The notes beneath the pieces are model-generated. The model did no database searches and was not told the origin of the DNA. It saw nothing but the letters and a program-made list of their open reading frames with translations. Source: JAETTH01 sp964455975 (GTDB taxonomy: Bacteria > Bacillota > Clostridia > TANB77 > CAG-508). From it: a DNA stretch of 9,731 nucleotides. Shown one piece after another: positions 1 through 7,016 of the stretch (position 1 is the first letter of the stretch; every line of letters begins with the position of its first letter). Location of the stretch: positions 1 to 9,731 of the forward strand of contig CAYVYP010000053.1 in NCBI GenBank assembly GCA_964455975.1, read 5' to 3'. The position numbers and the translations under genes are program-made.

Positions 1-9
1 TCACAATTC

Positions 10-18
10 TGTGGATAA
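10..18 (-). promoter_or_regulatory. Perfect DnaA box
   Basis: The + strand reads TGTGGATAA, the exact complement of the consensus DnaA box TTATCCACA. It lies 50 bp upstream of the activase promoter. A rough base-composition estimate gives about 0.1 exact matches expected by chance on both strands of this AT-rich window. The parA/parB genes at the other end also suggest origin proximity. Only one perfect box is visible here, so this is not an origin by itself. It could be the edge of a cluster lying left of the window, or a regulatory DnaA site. Confidence 0.5.
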
Positions 19-67
19 CGTTTCTGATTTTTTTAAAAAAATACCGAAACTTAATAAGTTGTTAACA

Positions 68-97
68 TTGACAAAACTGCTATTTTTAGTATACAAT
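68..97 (+). promoter_or_regulatory. Sigma-A-type promoter of the activase-like gene
   Basis: A consensus -35 TTGACA (68-73) is followed after 18 bp by TACAAT (92-97), a 5/6 match to the -10 box. TATACA at 90-95 with a 16-bp spacer is an alternative register. The predicted leader is about 45 nt and ends in the AAGGAG ribosome binding site at 134-139. An imperfect inverted repeat (59-74) overlaps the -35 box and may be an operator. Confidence 0.7.
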
Positions 98-149
98 TAA
101 TGATGAATTTTTATATTTACTTATGTAATAAAAAAGGAGAAAAAAATTA

Positions 150-3100
150 ATGAATAATATACTTCATGTTGGTTTAGACGTTGGGTCTACCACTGTAAAA
201 ATTATTGTAATGGATGATAATTTAGAAACTATATATAGAGATTATAGAAGGCATTTTTCTGATACAAAAAATACTATTTGCAACGTATTAGAAGATTTGG
301 CAAAAATGTACCCGGAATCAATTTTCACAATTGCCTTAACTGGTTCTGGTGCTATGTCTGCAGCTAAATTTTTAAATATGCCTTTTATTCAAGAAGTTGT
401 TTCTTGTAAAAGAGCTGTAGAAAAATATATTCCTCAAACTGATGTTGTAATAGAACTTGGTGGAGAAGATGCAAAAATAATATATTTTGATAAATTTATA
501 GAACAACGTATGAACGGTACTTGCGCTGGTGGAACTGGAGCTTTTATAGATCAAATGGCTTCACTTTTACATACAGATACACAAGGACTTAATGAACTTG
601 CAAAAGATTATCAAACAATTTATCCAATAGCATCACGTTGTGGAGTTTTTGCTAAAACTGATATTCAACCACTTTTAAATGAAGGCGCAGCTAAAGAAGA
701 TATTGCTGTTTCTATTTTCCAAGCAGTTGTAAATCAAACAATAAGTGGTTTAGCATGTGGAAGGCCAATTAGAGGAAATGTAGCCTTTTTAGGTGGACCT
801 CTTAATTATTTATCTGAACTTAGAAATAGGTTTATACAAACATTAAATTTAAAAGAAAATGAAATAATAATTCCAGAAGAAGCTCATCTTTTAGTAGCAA
901 AAGGAGCCTCTTTAGATTCACTTAATTCACATACAATTACAGTTGAAAAATTGAAATCAAAAATAGAAGTTTTAAGAATTTCTCAAGATACTACAACAAA
1001 TCCTTTAAAGCCTTTATTTGCTATAGATGCAGAATATGAAGAATTCAAAAAAAGACATGAAGCAGATAAAGTTAATAAAAAAAATTTAAAAGAAGCAAAA
1101 GGTGATGTTTTTATTGGTATTGATGTTGGTTCTACAACAGCAAAACTTGTATTAATAGATAGAGATGGAAATTTACTTTATTCTTTATATGGAAGTAATG
1201 AAGGAAATCCTTTAGATAGTGTTATTAAAATGCTAAAAAAACTATATAATGAACTTCCTAAAGATGTTACTATTCGTTATAGTGGTGTTACTGGTTATGG
1301 TGAAAAACTTATTCAAACAGCTTTAAATGTAGATTTAAATGAAATTGAAACAATTGCACATTATACAGCAGCAAAAAAATTTATGCCTAATTGCACAAGT
1401 ATAGTTGATATCGGTGGACAAGATATGAAATATATTAAAATAAAAAATGGTGTAATTGATAACATTATGCTTAATGAAGCTTGTTCTTCTGGTTGTGGTT
1501 CATTTATAGAAACTTTTGCTAAAAGTTTAAATTTATCAATTTCTGAATTTGTAGATGAAGCTTTAAAAGCAAGACGTCCTGTAGATTTAGGATCAAGATG
1601 TACAGTGTTTATGAATTCTAAAATTAAACAAGCCCAAAAAGAAGGATATTCAGTTGGAGATATTTCAAGTGGACTTTCTTATTCAGTTATAAAAAATGCA
1701 ATTCAAAAAGTTATGAAGGTTAGAGATGTAAAAACATTAGGAGATCACATTGTTGTACAAGGTGGAACATTTTACAATGATGCTGTTTTACGTAGTTTTG
1801 AACTTATTGTTGGTAAAAATGTAGTAAGACCAGATATAGCTGGGCTTATGGGTGCTTATGGTGCCGCTCTTTTAGCAGAAGAACAATATGAACAAAATAA
1901 AGATATGGAATATACATCATCAATTTTAAAATTAGATGAATTAGATAAATTAAAAATTACTACAACTCATACAAGATGTGGTATTTGTGAAAATCATTGT
2001 TTACTTACTATTAATAAATTTAGTAATGGAAATAAACACATATCTGGAAATCGTTGTGAAAGAGGAGCAGGTCAAGTTACAAAAACTAACAAACTTCCTA
2101 ATTTAGTTCAATATAAATATGAAAGAATTTTTGATTATACTCCATTAGAAGAACAATTTGCTCCAAGAGGAACAATAGGTATTCCAAGAGTTTTAAACAT
2201 GTATGAGGATTATCCTTTCTGGTTTACATTTTTAACAAAATTAGGTTTTAGAGTTGTTCTTTCTGAAAAAAGCAATAGAAAAACATATGAAAAAGGAATA
2301 GAATCTATGCCTTCTGAATCTGTATGTTTTCCTGCTAAATTATCACATGGGCATATAATTAGTTTATTAAATAGTGGAATAAAAACTATTTTCTATCCTT
2401 GTATACCATATTCTAGAAAAGAATATGAAAAAGCTGATAACCACTATAATTGTCCTATTGTAATTTCTTATTCAGAAGTATTAAAAAATAATGTTGAAGA
2501 ATTAAAAAATCCAGAAATTAAATTTTTAAATCCTTTTTTACCTTTTGATGTAAATAATTTAACTAAAACCATTTTGGAATTACCTGAATTCAGTTCATAC
2601 AATTTTACAAAAAAAGAAGTTTTAGAAGCAGCAAAAGCAGCTGAAGAAGAATATCAAAGAGCAAAAGATGATATTCATAGAAAAGGTGAAGAAACAGTAA
2701 GATATATAGAAGAAAATAATTTAAAAGGAATTGTTCTAGCAGGAAGACCTTATCATTTAGACCCAGAAGTAAACCATGGTATAGATACATTAATTACATC
2801 TTTAGGTTTATGTGTCTTAACAGAGGATTGTATTGCTAATAAAGCAGAAGCAAAACGTCCTATAAGAGTTGTAGACCAATGGGTATATCATGCAAGATTA
2901 TATGCAGCTGCTGAATTTGTTGGACATCATGACAATTTAGAACTTGTACAACTAAATTCTTTTGGTTGTGGTGTTGATGCAGTAACAACAGATCAAGTAG
3001 AAGAAATTTTATCAAGTTATAATAAAATGTATACATTAATAAAAATAGATGAAATAAACAATTTGGGCGCTGTTAGAATTCGTATACGTTCACTTTTAGC

Positions 3101-4481
3101 TAGTATGAATAAACGTATCAATACAAATTTGGAAAAAGAAACTTTAGGTGATTATGGAGTTAAAAAGAAAATTTTTACAAAAGACATGAAAAAAGACTAT
3201 ACAATTTTAATACCTCAAATGGCACCAATTCATTTTGAATTATTAGAAGCAGCAGTAAGAGCTTCTGGCTATAATGTAGTTCTTTTAAAAGATTGTACAA
3301 ATCATACTGTTGAAACTGGTTTAAAATATGTAAATAACGATGCTTGTTATCCATCAATATTAGTAACAGGACAAATGATAGAGGCTCTTCAATCTGGAAA
3401 ATACGATTTAAATAAAACAGCTTTAATAATGTCTCAAACAGGTGGTGGATGTAGAGCTACAAATTATATTGGATTTATTCGTAAAGCTTTAAAAGATGCT
3501 GGCTTTGAGAATATTCCGGTAATATCTTTTAATGTTGTTGGAATGGAAAAAATGCCAGGATTTAAAATAACTCTTCCACTAGTTGAAAGATTATTAAAAA
3601 TGGTGGTTTATGCAGATTTACTTCAAAAAATGCTTACTAAAAATAGAGCATATGAAATAAATAAAGGTGAATCTCAAAAATTATTTGATACTTGGATGGA
3701 TAAATGTAAAAAATTATTAGAAAAATCAACAATGAAAGAATTTAATAAAAGTATTTATGAAATAGTAGAAGATTTTGAAAAAATTGAGTTAGATACATCT
3801 ATTAAAAAACCTAAAGTTGGTATTGTTGGAGAAGTTTTAATAAAATATCATCCTTTTGGAAATAATTATGTAGGTCAAAAATTGGAAGAAGAAGGTGCAG
3901 AAATAATTTTACCTGATTTTATGGGATTTGTTAAATTTATTGCTACACATAAAATTACATTTAACAAACTTATAAATACAGATAAAACAAAAGCTAAAAT
4001 CTTTAAAGCAGCAATAAAATTAGTAGATATTTTAGAAAAAGATGTAAAAATAGCTTTAGCTAATTCAAAAAAAGGTTACTTACAACCATGCGATATCTGG
4101 CATTTAGAAGATAAAGTAAAAAATGTATTATCAATTGGAAATCAAACAGGAGAAGGCTGGTTTTTAACAGCTGAAATGATAGAATATATAGAAAATGACA
4201 TTCCAAATATTGTTTGCGTACAACCATTTGCTTGTCTTCCAAATCACGTTGTTGGAAAAGGTGTAATAAAAACAATTAGAAGTATGTATCCAGATGCAAA
4301 TATTTCACCAATAGACTATGATCCTGGTGCAAGTGAATCAAATCAAACAAATAGAATTAAACTTCTTATGACTGTAGCAAAAGATAATTTAATAAGAAAA
4401 GAAAATGAACTTAATCTTATAAATAAAGAAAATGAAAATATCGAAACTAAATCAGAAGAAAAAACTTCTGAAACAGTATAA
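150..4481 (+). CDS. Giant tandem acyl-CoA dehydratase activase-like protein (BadF/BcrA ATPase + DUF2229/HgdB-like)
   Basis: This 1443-residue cytoplasmic protein belongs to the large 2-hydroxyacyl-CoA dehydratase activase-related family. Residues about 4-260 form a first ASKHA-type ATPase domain: phosphate loop DVGSTT at 10-15, GGEDAK at 104-109, and cysteines C125 (TCAGGTG) and C164 (SRCGVF). Residues about 320-580 form a second copy: DVGSTT at 325-330, GGQDMK at 422-427, C444 and C448 (ACSSGCG), and C483 (SRCTVF). In single-domain activators of the HgdC type, the two equivalent cysteines hold a [4Fe-4S] cluster at the dimer interface and couple ATP hydrolysis to electron delivery. A further cysteine cluster, CGICENHC (610-617) and C636, opens the DUF2229 part. 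An HgdB-like region with conserved cysteines (SGYNVVLL about 1039, NNDACYP about 1062, TGGGCRA about 1098) follows. The charged tail after about 1412 looks disordered. The start is fixed by AAGGAG 10 nt upstream. No dehydratase subunit genes are adjacent, so the substrate is unknown. An ATP-driven low-potential electron donor is a family-based inference. Confidence 0.9.
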   Translation: MNNILHVGLDVGSTTVKIIVMDDNLETIYRDYRRHFSDTKNTICNVLEDLAKMYPESIFTIALTGSGAMSAAKFLNMPFIQEVVSCKRAVEKYIPQTDVVIELGGEDAKIIYFDKFIEQRMNGTCAGGTGAFIDQMASLLHTDTQGLNELAKDYQTIYPIASRCGVFAKTDIQPLLNEGAAKEDIAVSIFQAVVNQTISGLACGRPIRGNVAFLGGPLNYLSELRNRFIQTLNLKENEIIIPEEAHLLVAKGASLDSLNSHTITVEKLKSKIEVLRISQDTTTNPLKPLFAIDAEYEEFKKRHEADKVNKKNLKEAKGDVFIGIDVGSTTAKLVLIDRDGNLLYSLYGSNEGNPLDSVIKMLKKLYNELPKDVTIRYSGVTGYGEKLIQTALNVDLNEIETIAHYTAAKKFMPNCTSIVDIGGQDMKYIKIKNGVIDNIMLNEACSSGCGSFIETFAKSLNLSISEFVDEALKARRPVDLGSRCTVFMNSKIKQAQKEGYSVGDISSGLSYSVIKNAIQKVMKVRDVKTLGDHIVVQGGTFYNDAVLRSFELIVGKNVVRPDIAGLMGAYGAALLAEEQYEQNKDMEYTSSILKLDELDKLKITTTHTRCGICENHCLLTINKFSNGNKHISGNRCERGAGQVTKTNKLPNLVQYKYERIFDYTPLEEQFAPRGTIGIPRVLNMYEDYPFWFTFLTKLGFRVVLSEKSNRKTYEKGIESMPSESVCFPAKLSHGHIISLLNSGIKTIFYPCIPYSRKEYEKADNHYNCPIVISYSEVLKNNVEELKNPEIKFLNPFLPFDVNNLTKTILELPEFSSYNFTKKEVLEAAKAAEEEYQRAKDDIHRKGEETVRYIEENNLKGIVLAGRPYHLDPEVNHGIDTLITSLGLCVLTEDCIANKAEAKRPIRVVDQWVYHARLYAAAEFVGHHDNLELVQLNSFGCGVDAVTTDQVEEILSSYNKMYTLIKIDEINNLGAVRIRIRSLLASMNKRINTNLEKETLGDYGVKKKIFTKDMKKDYTILIPQMAPIHFELLEAAVRASGYNVVLLKDCTNHTVETGLKYVNNDACYPSILVTGQMIEALQSGKYDLNKTALIMSQTGGGCRATNYIGFIRKALKDAGFENIPVISFNVVGMEKMPGFKITLPLVERLLKMVVYADLLQKMLTKNRAYEINKGESQKLFDTWMDKCKKLLEKSTMKEFNKSIYEIVEDFEKIELDTSIKKPKVGIVGEVLIKYHPFGNNYVGQKLEEEGAEIILPDFMGFVKFIATHKITFNKLINTDKTKAKIFKAAIKLVDILEKDVKIALANSKKGYLQPCDIWHLEDKVKNVLSIGNQTGEGWFLTAEMIEYIENDIPNIVCVQPFACLPNHVVGKGVIKTIRSMYPDANISPIDYDPGASESNQTNRIKLLMTVAKDNLIRKENELNLINKENENIETKSEEKTSETV

Positions 4482-4487
4482 TTAAAC

Positions 4488-4525
4488 AAAAAATAAAATG
4501 CAAAAATATTTGCATTTTATTTTTT
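4488..4525. terminator. Bidirectional terminator between convergent activase and patatin genes
   Basis: A perfect 17-bp stem (4488-4504 with 4509-4525) encloses the tetraloop AATA. The inner part is AAATGCAAA/TTTGCATTT, and the outer parts are A/T tracts that give a U-run in both directions. The right arm reaches the last base of the patatin stop codon (4525-4527). The same hairpin should therefore end the + strand activase transcript and the minus-strand patatin transcript. Confidence 0.9.
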
Positions 4526-5385
4526 TAACTATATATACACTTTTTTATTTCCTTCATTTTATTTTTTGTTTGTATATATCCTTCTTTATATAAATATTCT
4601 ATTTTTGAAGTATCTAATAATGAAATTTCCTCAAATTTAATTTTATGTAAGCAGTCTACTCCCTCTAATTCATAATTTGAAAGTTCATGGCAAAGTATAT
4701 CAAATGAATTAGATACTATATCAATAATATTATGATTGTTAGATCTTATTTTCTTTTCAAAACTAATACATAATATCCTTTGTGCTCCTAGATTTTTAGT
4801 TTCTTTCCATGGTACATTTTCCCTTATTCCTCCATCTATTAATTCTATATTATTAAAATTACATGGTGAAAAAACTCCAGGAAAACTGCAACTAGCTCTT
4901 ACTGCCCTTCCTATACTAATATCGTTTACATATTTAATATTATCTGAATATGTTTTTCTAAGTTTTTTTGATGAAAATATGTAAATTTCACCTGTATTTA
5001 AATCTACGCTTGGAATTATCAAATTATTTTTTATATCACTTATATTTTTAATATTTTCATTTAAACAAATTTTATTTATTATTTTTTCTATTTGTTTCCC
5101 ACTGTTTAATCCACAGATGCTAAGCTTTTGTGTGAATATTGTCCTCATTATTCCATTCAATATGTGTATAAATTCTACATATTTTATTTTTTTACTAAAT
5201 TTACAAAATATATTATACATCTGCTCTGATGTATAACCAATTGAATACAATGTTGCAACTATGCTTCCAGAAGATGCTCCAGATACATATTTAAATTTAA
5301 TATTTTCTTCTTCAAAAGCTTTAATTGCTCCTATATGAGCTGCTCCTTTTACTCCACCACCTGCTAAACATAAACCTAAATTCAT
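4525..5385 (-). CDS. Patatin-like phospholipase family protein
   Basis: This 286-residue protein has the complete catalytic signature of bacterial patatin-like lipid acyl hydrolases. The glycine-rich oxyanion loop GGGVKG is at residues 9-14. The nucleophile elbow is GASSG at 36-40, a GxSxG motif with Ser38. The catalytic Asp184 is in DGG (184-186), followed by the usual NVPW. PSVDLNTGE (125-133) and ASCSFPGVFSP (164-174) are also typical of the family, as in the RssA/YlbK/YchK group. No signal peptide or membrane segment is visible, so it is probably cytosolic or peripheral and acts on phospholipid or lysophospholipid acyl chains. The exact substrate cannot be read from sequence. The ATG is preceded by a modest site, AAAGAGTG, 7 nt upstream. 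It is divergent from the XRE regulator gene across about 150 bp, which makes that regulator a possible controller (inference). The gene looks intact. Confidence 0.9.
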   Translation of the reverse strand: MNLGLCLAGGGVKGAAHIGAIKAFEEENIKFKYVSGASSGSIVATLYSIGYTSEQMYNIFCKFSKKIKYVEFIHILNGIMRTIFTQKLSICGLNSGKQIEKIINKICLNENIKNISDIKNNLIIPSVDLNTGEIYIFSSKKLRKTYSDNIKYVNDISIGRAVRASCSFPGVFSPCNFNNIELIDGGIRENVPWKETKNLGAQRILCISFEKKIRSNNHNIIDIVSNSFDILCHELSNYELEGVDCLHKIKFEEISLLDTSKIEYLYKEGYIQTKNKMKEIKKCIYS

Positions 5386-5470
5386 ATTATATCACTCTTT
5401 CTTATTTAATAATATTTTTTATTTTCTATAATATGTTTATTTTTAGTGTTTTATTTTTATTCACTATAAG

Positions 5471-5511
5471 TCAGTAGTAAATCTTTTATCTTAATTATAT
5501 AATTTTACTGA
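5471..5511 (+). promoter_or_regulatory. Candidate promoter/operator of the XRE regulator gene
   Basis: A perfect -10 hexamer TATAAT (5498-5503) lies 31 nt upstream of the regulator start; no good -35 is seen at 17 bp. The box is bracketed by an inverted repeat, TCAGTA (5471-5476) and TACTGA (5506-5511). This is the spacing expected if the XRE protein binds its own promoter. The repeat is short and the region is AT-rich, so the operator call is tentative. The -10 call is better supported. Confidence 0.4.
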
Positions 5512-5534
5512 TAGAAGAAATATAGGTGGTATTT

Positions 5535-5882
5535 ATGAAAAATAATATGGAAATTGGTAATAGAATTAGAGAAATTAGAGAAAATTTAAATTTAAATAGA
5601 GACAAGTTTTCAGAACTAGTTGATATTTCAGAATCTTTTCTTACAAAAATTGAACTTGGAAATAAATCTTTAAGTATTGAGACTTTGATGAAAATATCTC
5701 AAGGTACTGGTGTTTCAGCAGATTACCTTTTATTTGGAAATTTAGAAAATAACAACATGCAAAAAAAGATCTCTAAACTCTTATATTCAACATCAGAAAA
5801 ACATTTAGAATTAATTTATACTATTATAAAAAATATTTGTATATTTAATAAAGCAGAAAAAGAGAATAAAACTAATAAATAG
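5535..5882 (+). CDS. Small XRE-family HTH transcriptional regulator
   Basis: From the ATG at 5535 the protein is 115 residues. Residues about 6-62 form a Cro/C1-type helix-turn-helix, running from IGNRIREIRENLNL through the turn region (SELVDISESFLTKIELG, with the recognition helix SESFLTKIE) to the family-typical SADYLLFG. The remaining about 50 residues are helical and lysine-rich, with no ligand-binding domain, as in SinR-like or phage-type repressors. The start is chosen because AGGTGG (5524-5529) lies 5 nt upstream of this ATG. A GTG at 5526 would be inside that ribosome binding site. The gene is divergent from the patatin-like phospholipase and tail-to-tail with the deaminase, overlapping it by 11 bp. 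It may regulate itself and the patatin gene. That rests on position and a candidate operator only. Confidence 0.85.
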   Translation: MKNNMEIGNRIREIRENLNLNRDKFSELVDISESFLTKIELGNKSLSIETLMKISQGTGVSADYLLFGNLENNNMQKKISKLLYSTSEKHLELIYTIIKNICIFNKAEKENKTNK

Positions 5883-5897
5883 TTTTACTCTCTTTTT
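5857..5897. terminator. Bidirectional terminator containing both convergent stop codons
   Basis: The arms 5857-5874 and 5880-5897 form an 18-position stem with one A/C mismatch (5866/5888) and the 5-nt loop ATAAA. Both arms end in A/T tracts giving U-runs in each direction. The regulator stop TAG (5880-5882) pairs exactly with the complement of the deaminase stop TAG (CTA at 5872-5874). The hairpin is therefore partly coding for both genes. Confidence 0.9.
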
Positions 5898-6333
5898 TAT
5901 ATTCTTCAAATAATTTTAAACATTCTTCTCTATCTAATTGTTTTAAATTTAAAACTTCAGCATTTTTTCCTTTAAGATATTCATATATTAAGTCATCTCT
6001 AAATCCAATAAATGCTGCATCTTCTTTTGTGCATCCATAATATACTTGTTTTATATTTGCCCAAATTATTGCAGATAAACACATAGGACATGGCTCACAT
6101 GTTGTATATAATATATACCCCTCTAAATTATATGTTTTCAATTTTTTACAAGCTTCTCTAATTGCTGTTATTTCAGCATGTGCAGTTGGATCATTATTTA
6201 TTAAAACTTTATTATTTCCAACTGATATGATTTCTCCATTCTTATTAACAATAGCTACTCCAAATGGACCACCTTCATTTTCTTTAATTCCGTTTTTGGC
6301 TTTATTTTTTGCTTTTTTCATAAAACTATTCAT
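5872..6333 (-). CDS. guaD: Guanine deaminase-type nucleobase deaminase (cytidine deaminase superfamily)
   Basis: This 153-residue zinc hydrolase has the motif NDPTAHAEITAIR (47-59), giving H52 as zinc ligand and E54 as proton shuttle. CEPCPMC (79-85) supplies C82 and C85 as the other ligands. The sequence follows Bacillus subtilis GuaD rather than the tRNA deaminase TadA. It has GGPFG (21-25) rather than TadA's VPVGA, TTCEPCPMCLSAIIWA rather than a TLEPCPMCAGA pattern, DAAFIGFRDD (105-114), and it ends in a tyrosine (Y153). In GuaD the domain-swapped C-terminal tyrosine enters the partner's active site and helps define guanine specificity. Length (about 156 in B. subtilis) also fits. The expected reaction is guanine to xanthine plus ammonia, in purine salvage. 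GAGGAG (6345-6350) lies 11 nt before the ATG. Another nucleoside or nucleobase specificity remains possible, and many databases would label it tRNA-specific adenosine deaminase by superfamily. Confidence 0.8.
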   Translation of the reverse strand: MNSFMKKAKNKAKNGIKENEGGPFGVAIVNKNGEIISVGNNKVLINNDPTAHAEITAIREACKKLKTYNLEGYILYTTCEPCPMCLSAIIWANIKQVYYGCTKEDAAFIGFRDDLIYEYLKGKNAEVLNLKQLDREECLKLFEEYKKESKTIY

Positions 6334-6391
6334 TTATTAAAATTCTCCTCTTAAAATTGATTTTAAACTTAATAATTATATTACACTATAA

Positions 6392-6420
6392 TTTATATAA
6401 TATTTTAAGTTTTATTGCAA
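6392..6420 (-). promoter_or_regulatory. Candidate promoter of the guanine deaminase gene
   Basis: On the minus strand TTGCAA (6415-6420) is followed after exactly 17 bp by TATAAA (6392-6397), about 60 nt before the start codon. The -35 is a 4/6 match and the -10 a 5/6 match. Other TATAAT-like hexamers exist in this AT-rich leader, so the assignment is tentative. Confidence 0.4.
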
Positions 6421-6444
6421 TACTTTGCTCTTATATTAGATCTA

Positions 6445-6484
6445 AAAAAAGTGCGTATGTCTTTTATAACATACGTACTTTTTT
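6445..6484 (-). terminator. Terminator of the small membrane-protein gene
   Basis: The stem 6445-6460 with 6469-6484 has 16 positions around an 8-nt loop. Its GC-containing core is GTGCGTATGT/ACATACGTAC, with one G.T wobble on the + strand. On the minus strand it starts about 8 nt after the TAA stop at 6492 and ends in a run of U, giving a classical rho-independent terminator for the 61-codon gene. The matching A/T tracts mean it could also stop + strand transcription. Confidence 0.85.
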
Positions 6485-6491
6485 CCACTCA

Positions 6492-6677
6492 TTATCTAAA
6501 TGCAACACTTAAAACGAGTGCAAGAATCATTACACCACAAATCATCCAACTCAAATTTGTATTTTCTCCATCCCGTTCTTCTCTAACAGTCTCTCTCAAG
6601 GACATCACCAACACAAAGATGATTGCAGTTGGAATACCGATACGTGCAATGTCTAAGAGAAAATCGTCCCACTTCAT
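6492..6677 (-). CDS. Small two-helix membrane protein of unknown function
   Basis: This is a 61-residue protein that I do not recognise. It has an acidic amphipathic start (MKWDDFLLDIAR), a first hydrophobic helix at about 12-27 (GIPTAIIFVLVMSL), a highly charged loop (RETVREERDGENTN, 28-41) and a second hydrophobic helix at about 42-60 ending in VAFR. It should sit in the membrane as a hairpin. The gene is well supported despite its size. AGGAGG lies 8 nt before the ATG, a consensus-like promoter lies upstream (6759-6787), and a strong terminator follows the stop. I count 71 G+C in 186 bases (38%), clearly above the surrounding genes, and codon use is less A/T-biased, which suggests horizontal acquisition. 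It is an isolated single-gene unit. A holin-like or type I toxin-like role is conceivable, but the two-helix layout and lack of a basic tail do not specifically match known toxins. Confidence 0.75.
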   Translation of the reverse strand: MKWDDFLLDIARIGIPTAIIFVLVMSLRETVREERDGENTNLSWMICGVMILALVLSVAFR

Positions 6678-6758
6678 AAGTTTTTCCTCCTAATATTTAT
6701 TACTCTTTCTGTCTAACCATACGCTGAAAAAGAGGATTAACAAAAAGATTATATATCA

Positions 6759-6787
6759 AATATACCATAATTTATTGCAAAAGTCAA
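6759..6787 (-). promoter_or_regulatory. Promoter of the small membrane-protein gene
   Basis: On the minus strand TTGACT (6782-6787) and TATATT (6759-6764) are separated by exactly 17 bp. Each matches the sigma-A consensus at 5 of 6 positions. Transcription would start near 6752, leaving a leader of about 75 nt before the ATG at 6677. Confidence 0.65.
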
Positions 6788-6889
6788 ATTATGTAACTCT
6801 ACTGTTTTTACTTTTTATATGTATAATATCTATTTTTAGCTTATATTATTTATTTTATTAATATATATATATTAGGTTTTTTCAACAAA

Positions 6890-6919
6890 AAAAGAATTAA
6901 CTTTTACGCTAATTCTTTT
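6890..6919 (-). terminator. Terminator of the tRNA-Ser operon
   Basis: A perfect 10-bp stem (AAAGAATTA core; 6890-6899 with 6910-6919) surrounds a 10-nt loop. On the minus strand it begins directly at the encoded CCA end of tRNA-Ser(GCU) and runs into a U-tract. It should terminate the two-tRNA transcript. Confidence 0.8.
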
Positions 6920-7011
6920 GGCGGAGATTGAGGGATTCGAACCCTCGCGGCCCTTAACGAACCCTAACAGTTTAGCAAACTGTCCCCTTCAACCTACTTG
7001 GGTAAATCTCC
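6919..7011 (-). tRNA. tRNA-Ser (anticodon GCU)
   Basis: This is a 93-nt class II tRNA. The acceptor GGAGATT pairs with AATCTCC, followed by discriminator G and an encoded CCA. The anticodon arm is ACAGT-TTGCTAA-ACTGT, with GCT at positions 34-36, which reads AGC and AGU. A long variable arm (GGTTC/GGGCC with G.U pairs) and the T arm GAGGG-TTCGAAT-CCCTC complete it. The long variable arm and discriminator G fit serine identity. It is the second gene of the operon, after tRNA-Ser(UGA). Confidence 0.97.
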
Positions 7012-7016
7012 ATTTA

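Noticed and set aside
59..74. Rex-type redox operator
   Set aside because: Half-sites TTGTTAA and TTGACAA are separated by 2 bp, whereas the clostridial Rex motif has 4 bp between them. Kept only as an unspecified inverted repeat.
5163..5171. Second DnaA-like box TGTGTATAA inside the patatin gene
   Set aside because: One mismatch to the perfect box, within coding sequence and isolated; expected by chance in AT-rich DNA.
4525..5882. Patatin-based antiphage system (CapV/CBASS-like)
   Set aside because: Only a generic patatin and an XRE regulator are present. There is no CD-NTase, ubiquitin-like or other partner gene, and the neighbours are housekeeping genes.
6415..6693. + strand 92-codon ORF
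   Set aside because: Lies antisense to the small membrane-protein gene and its terminator, has no ribosome binding site, and the minus-strand gene has full expression signals.
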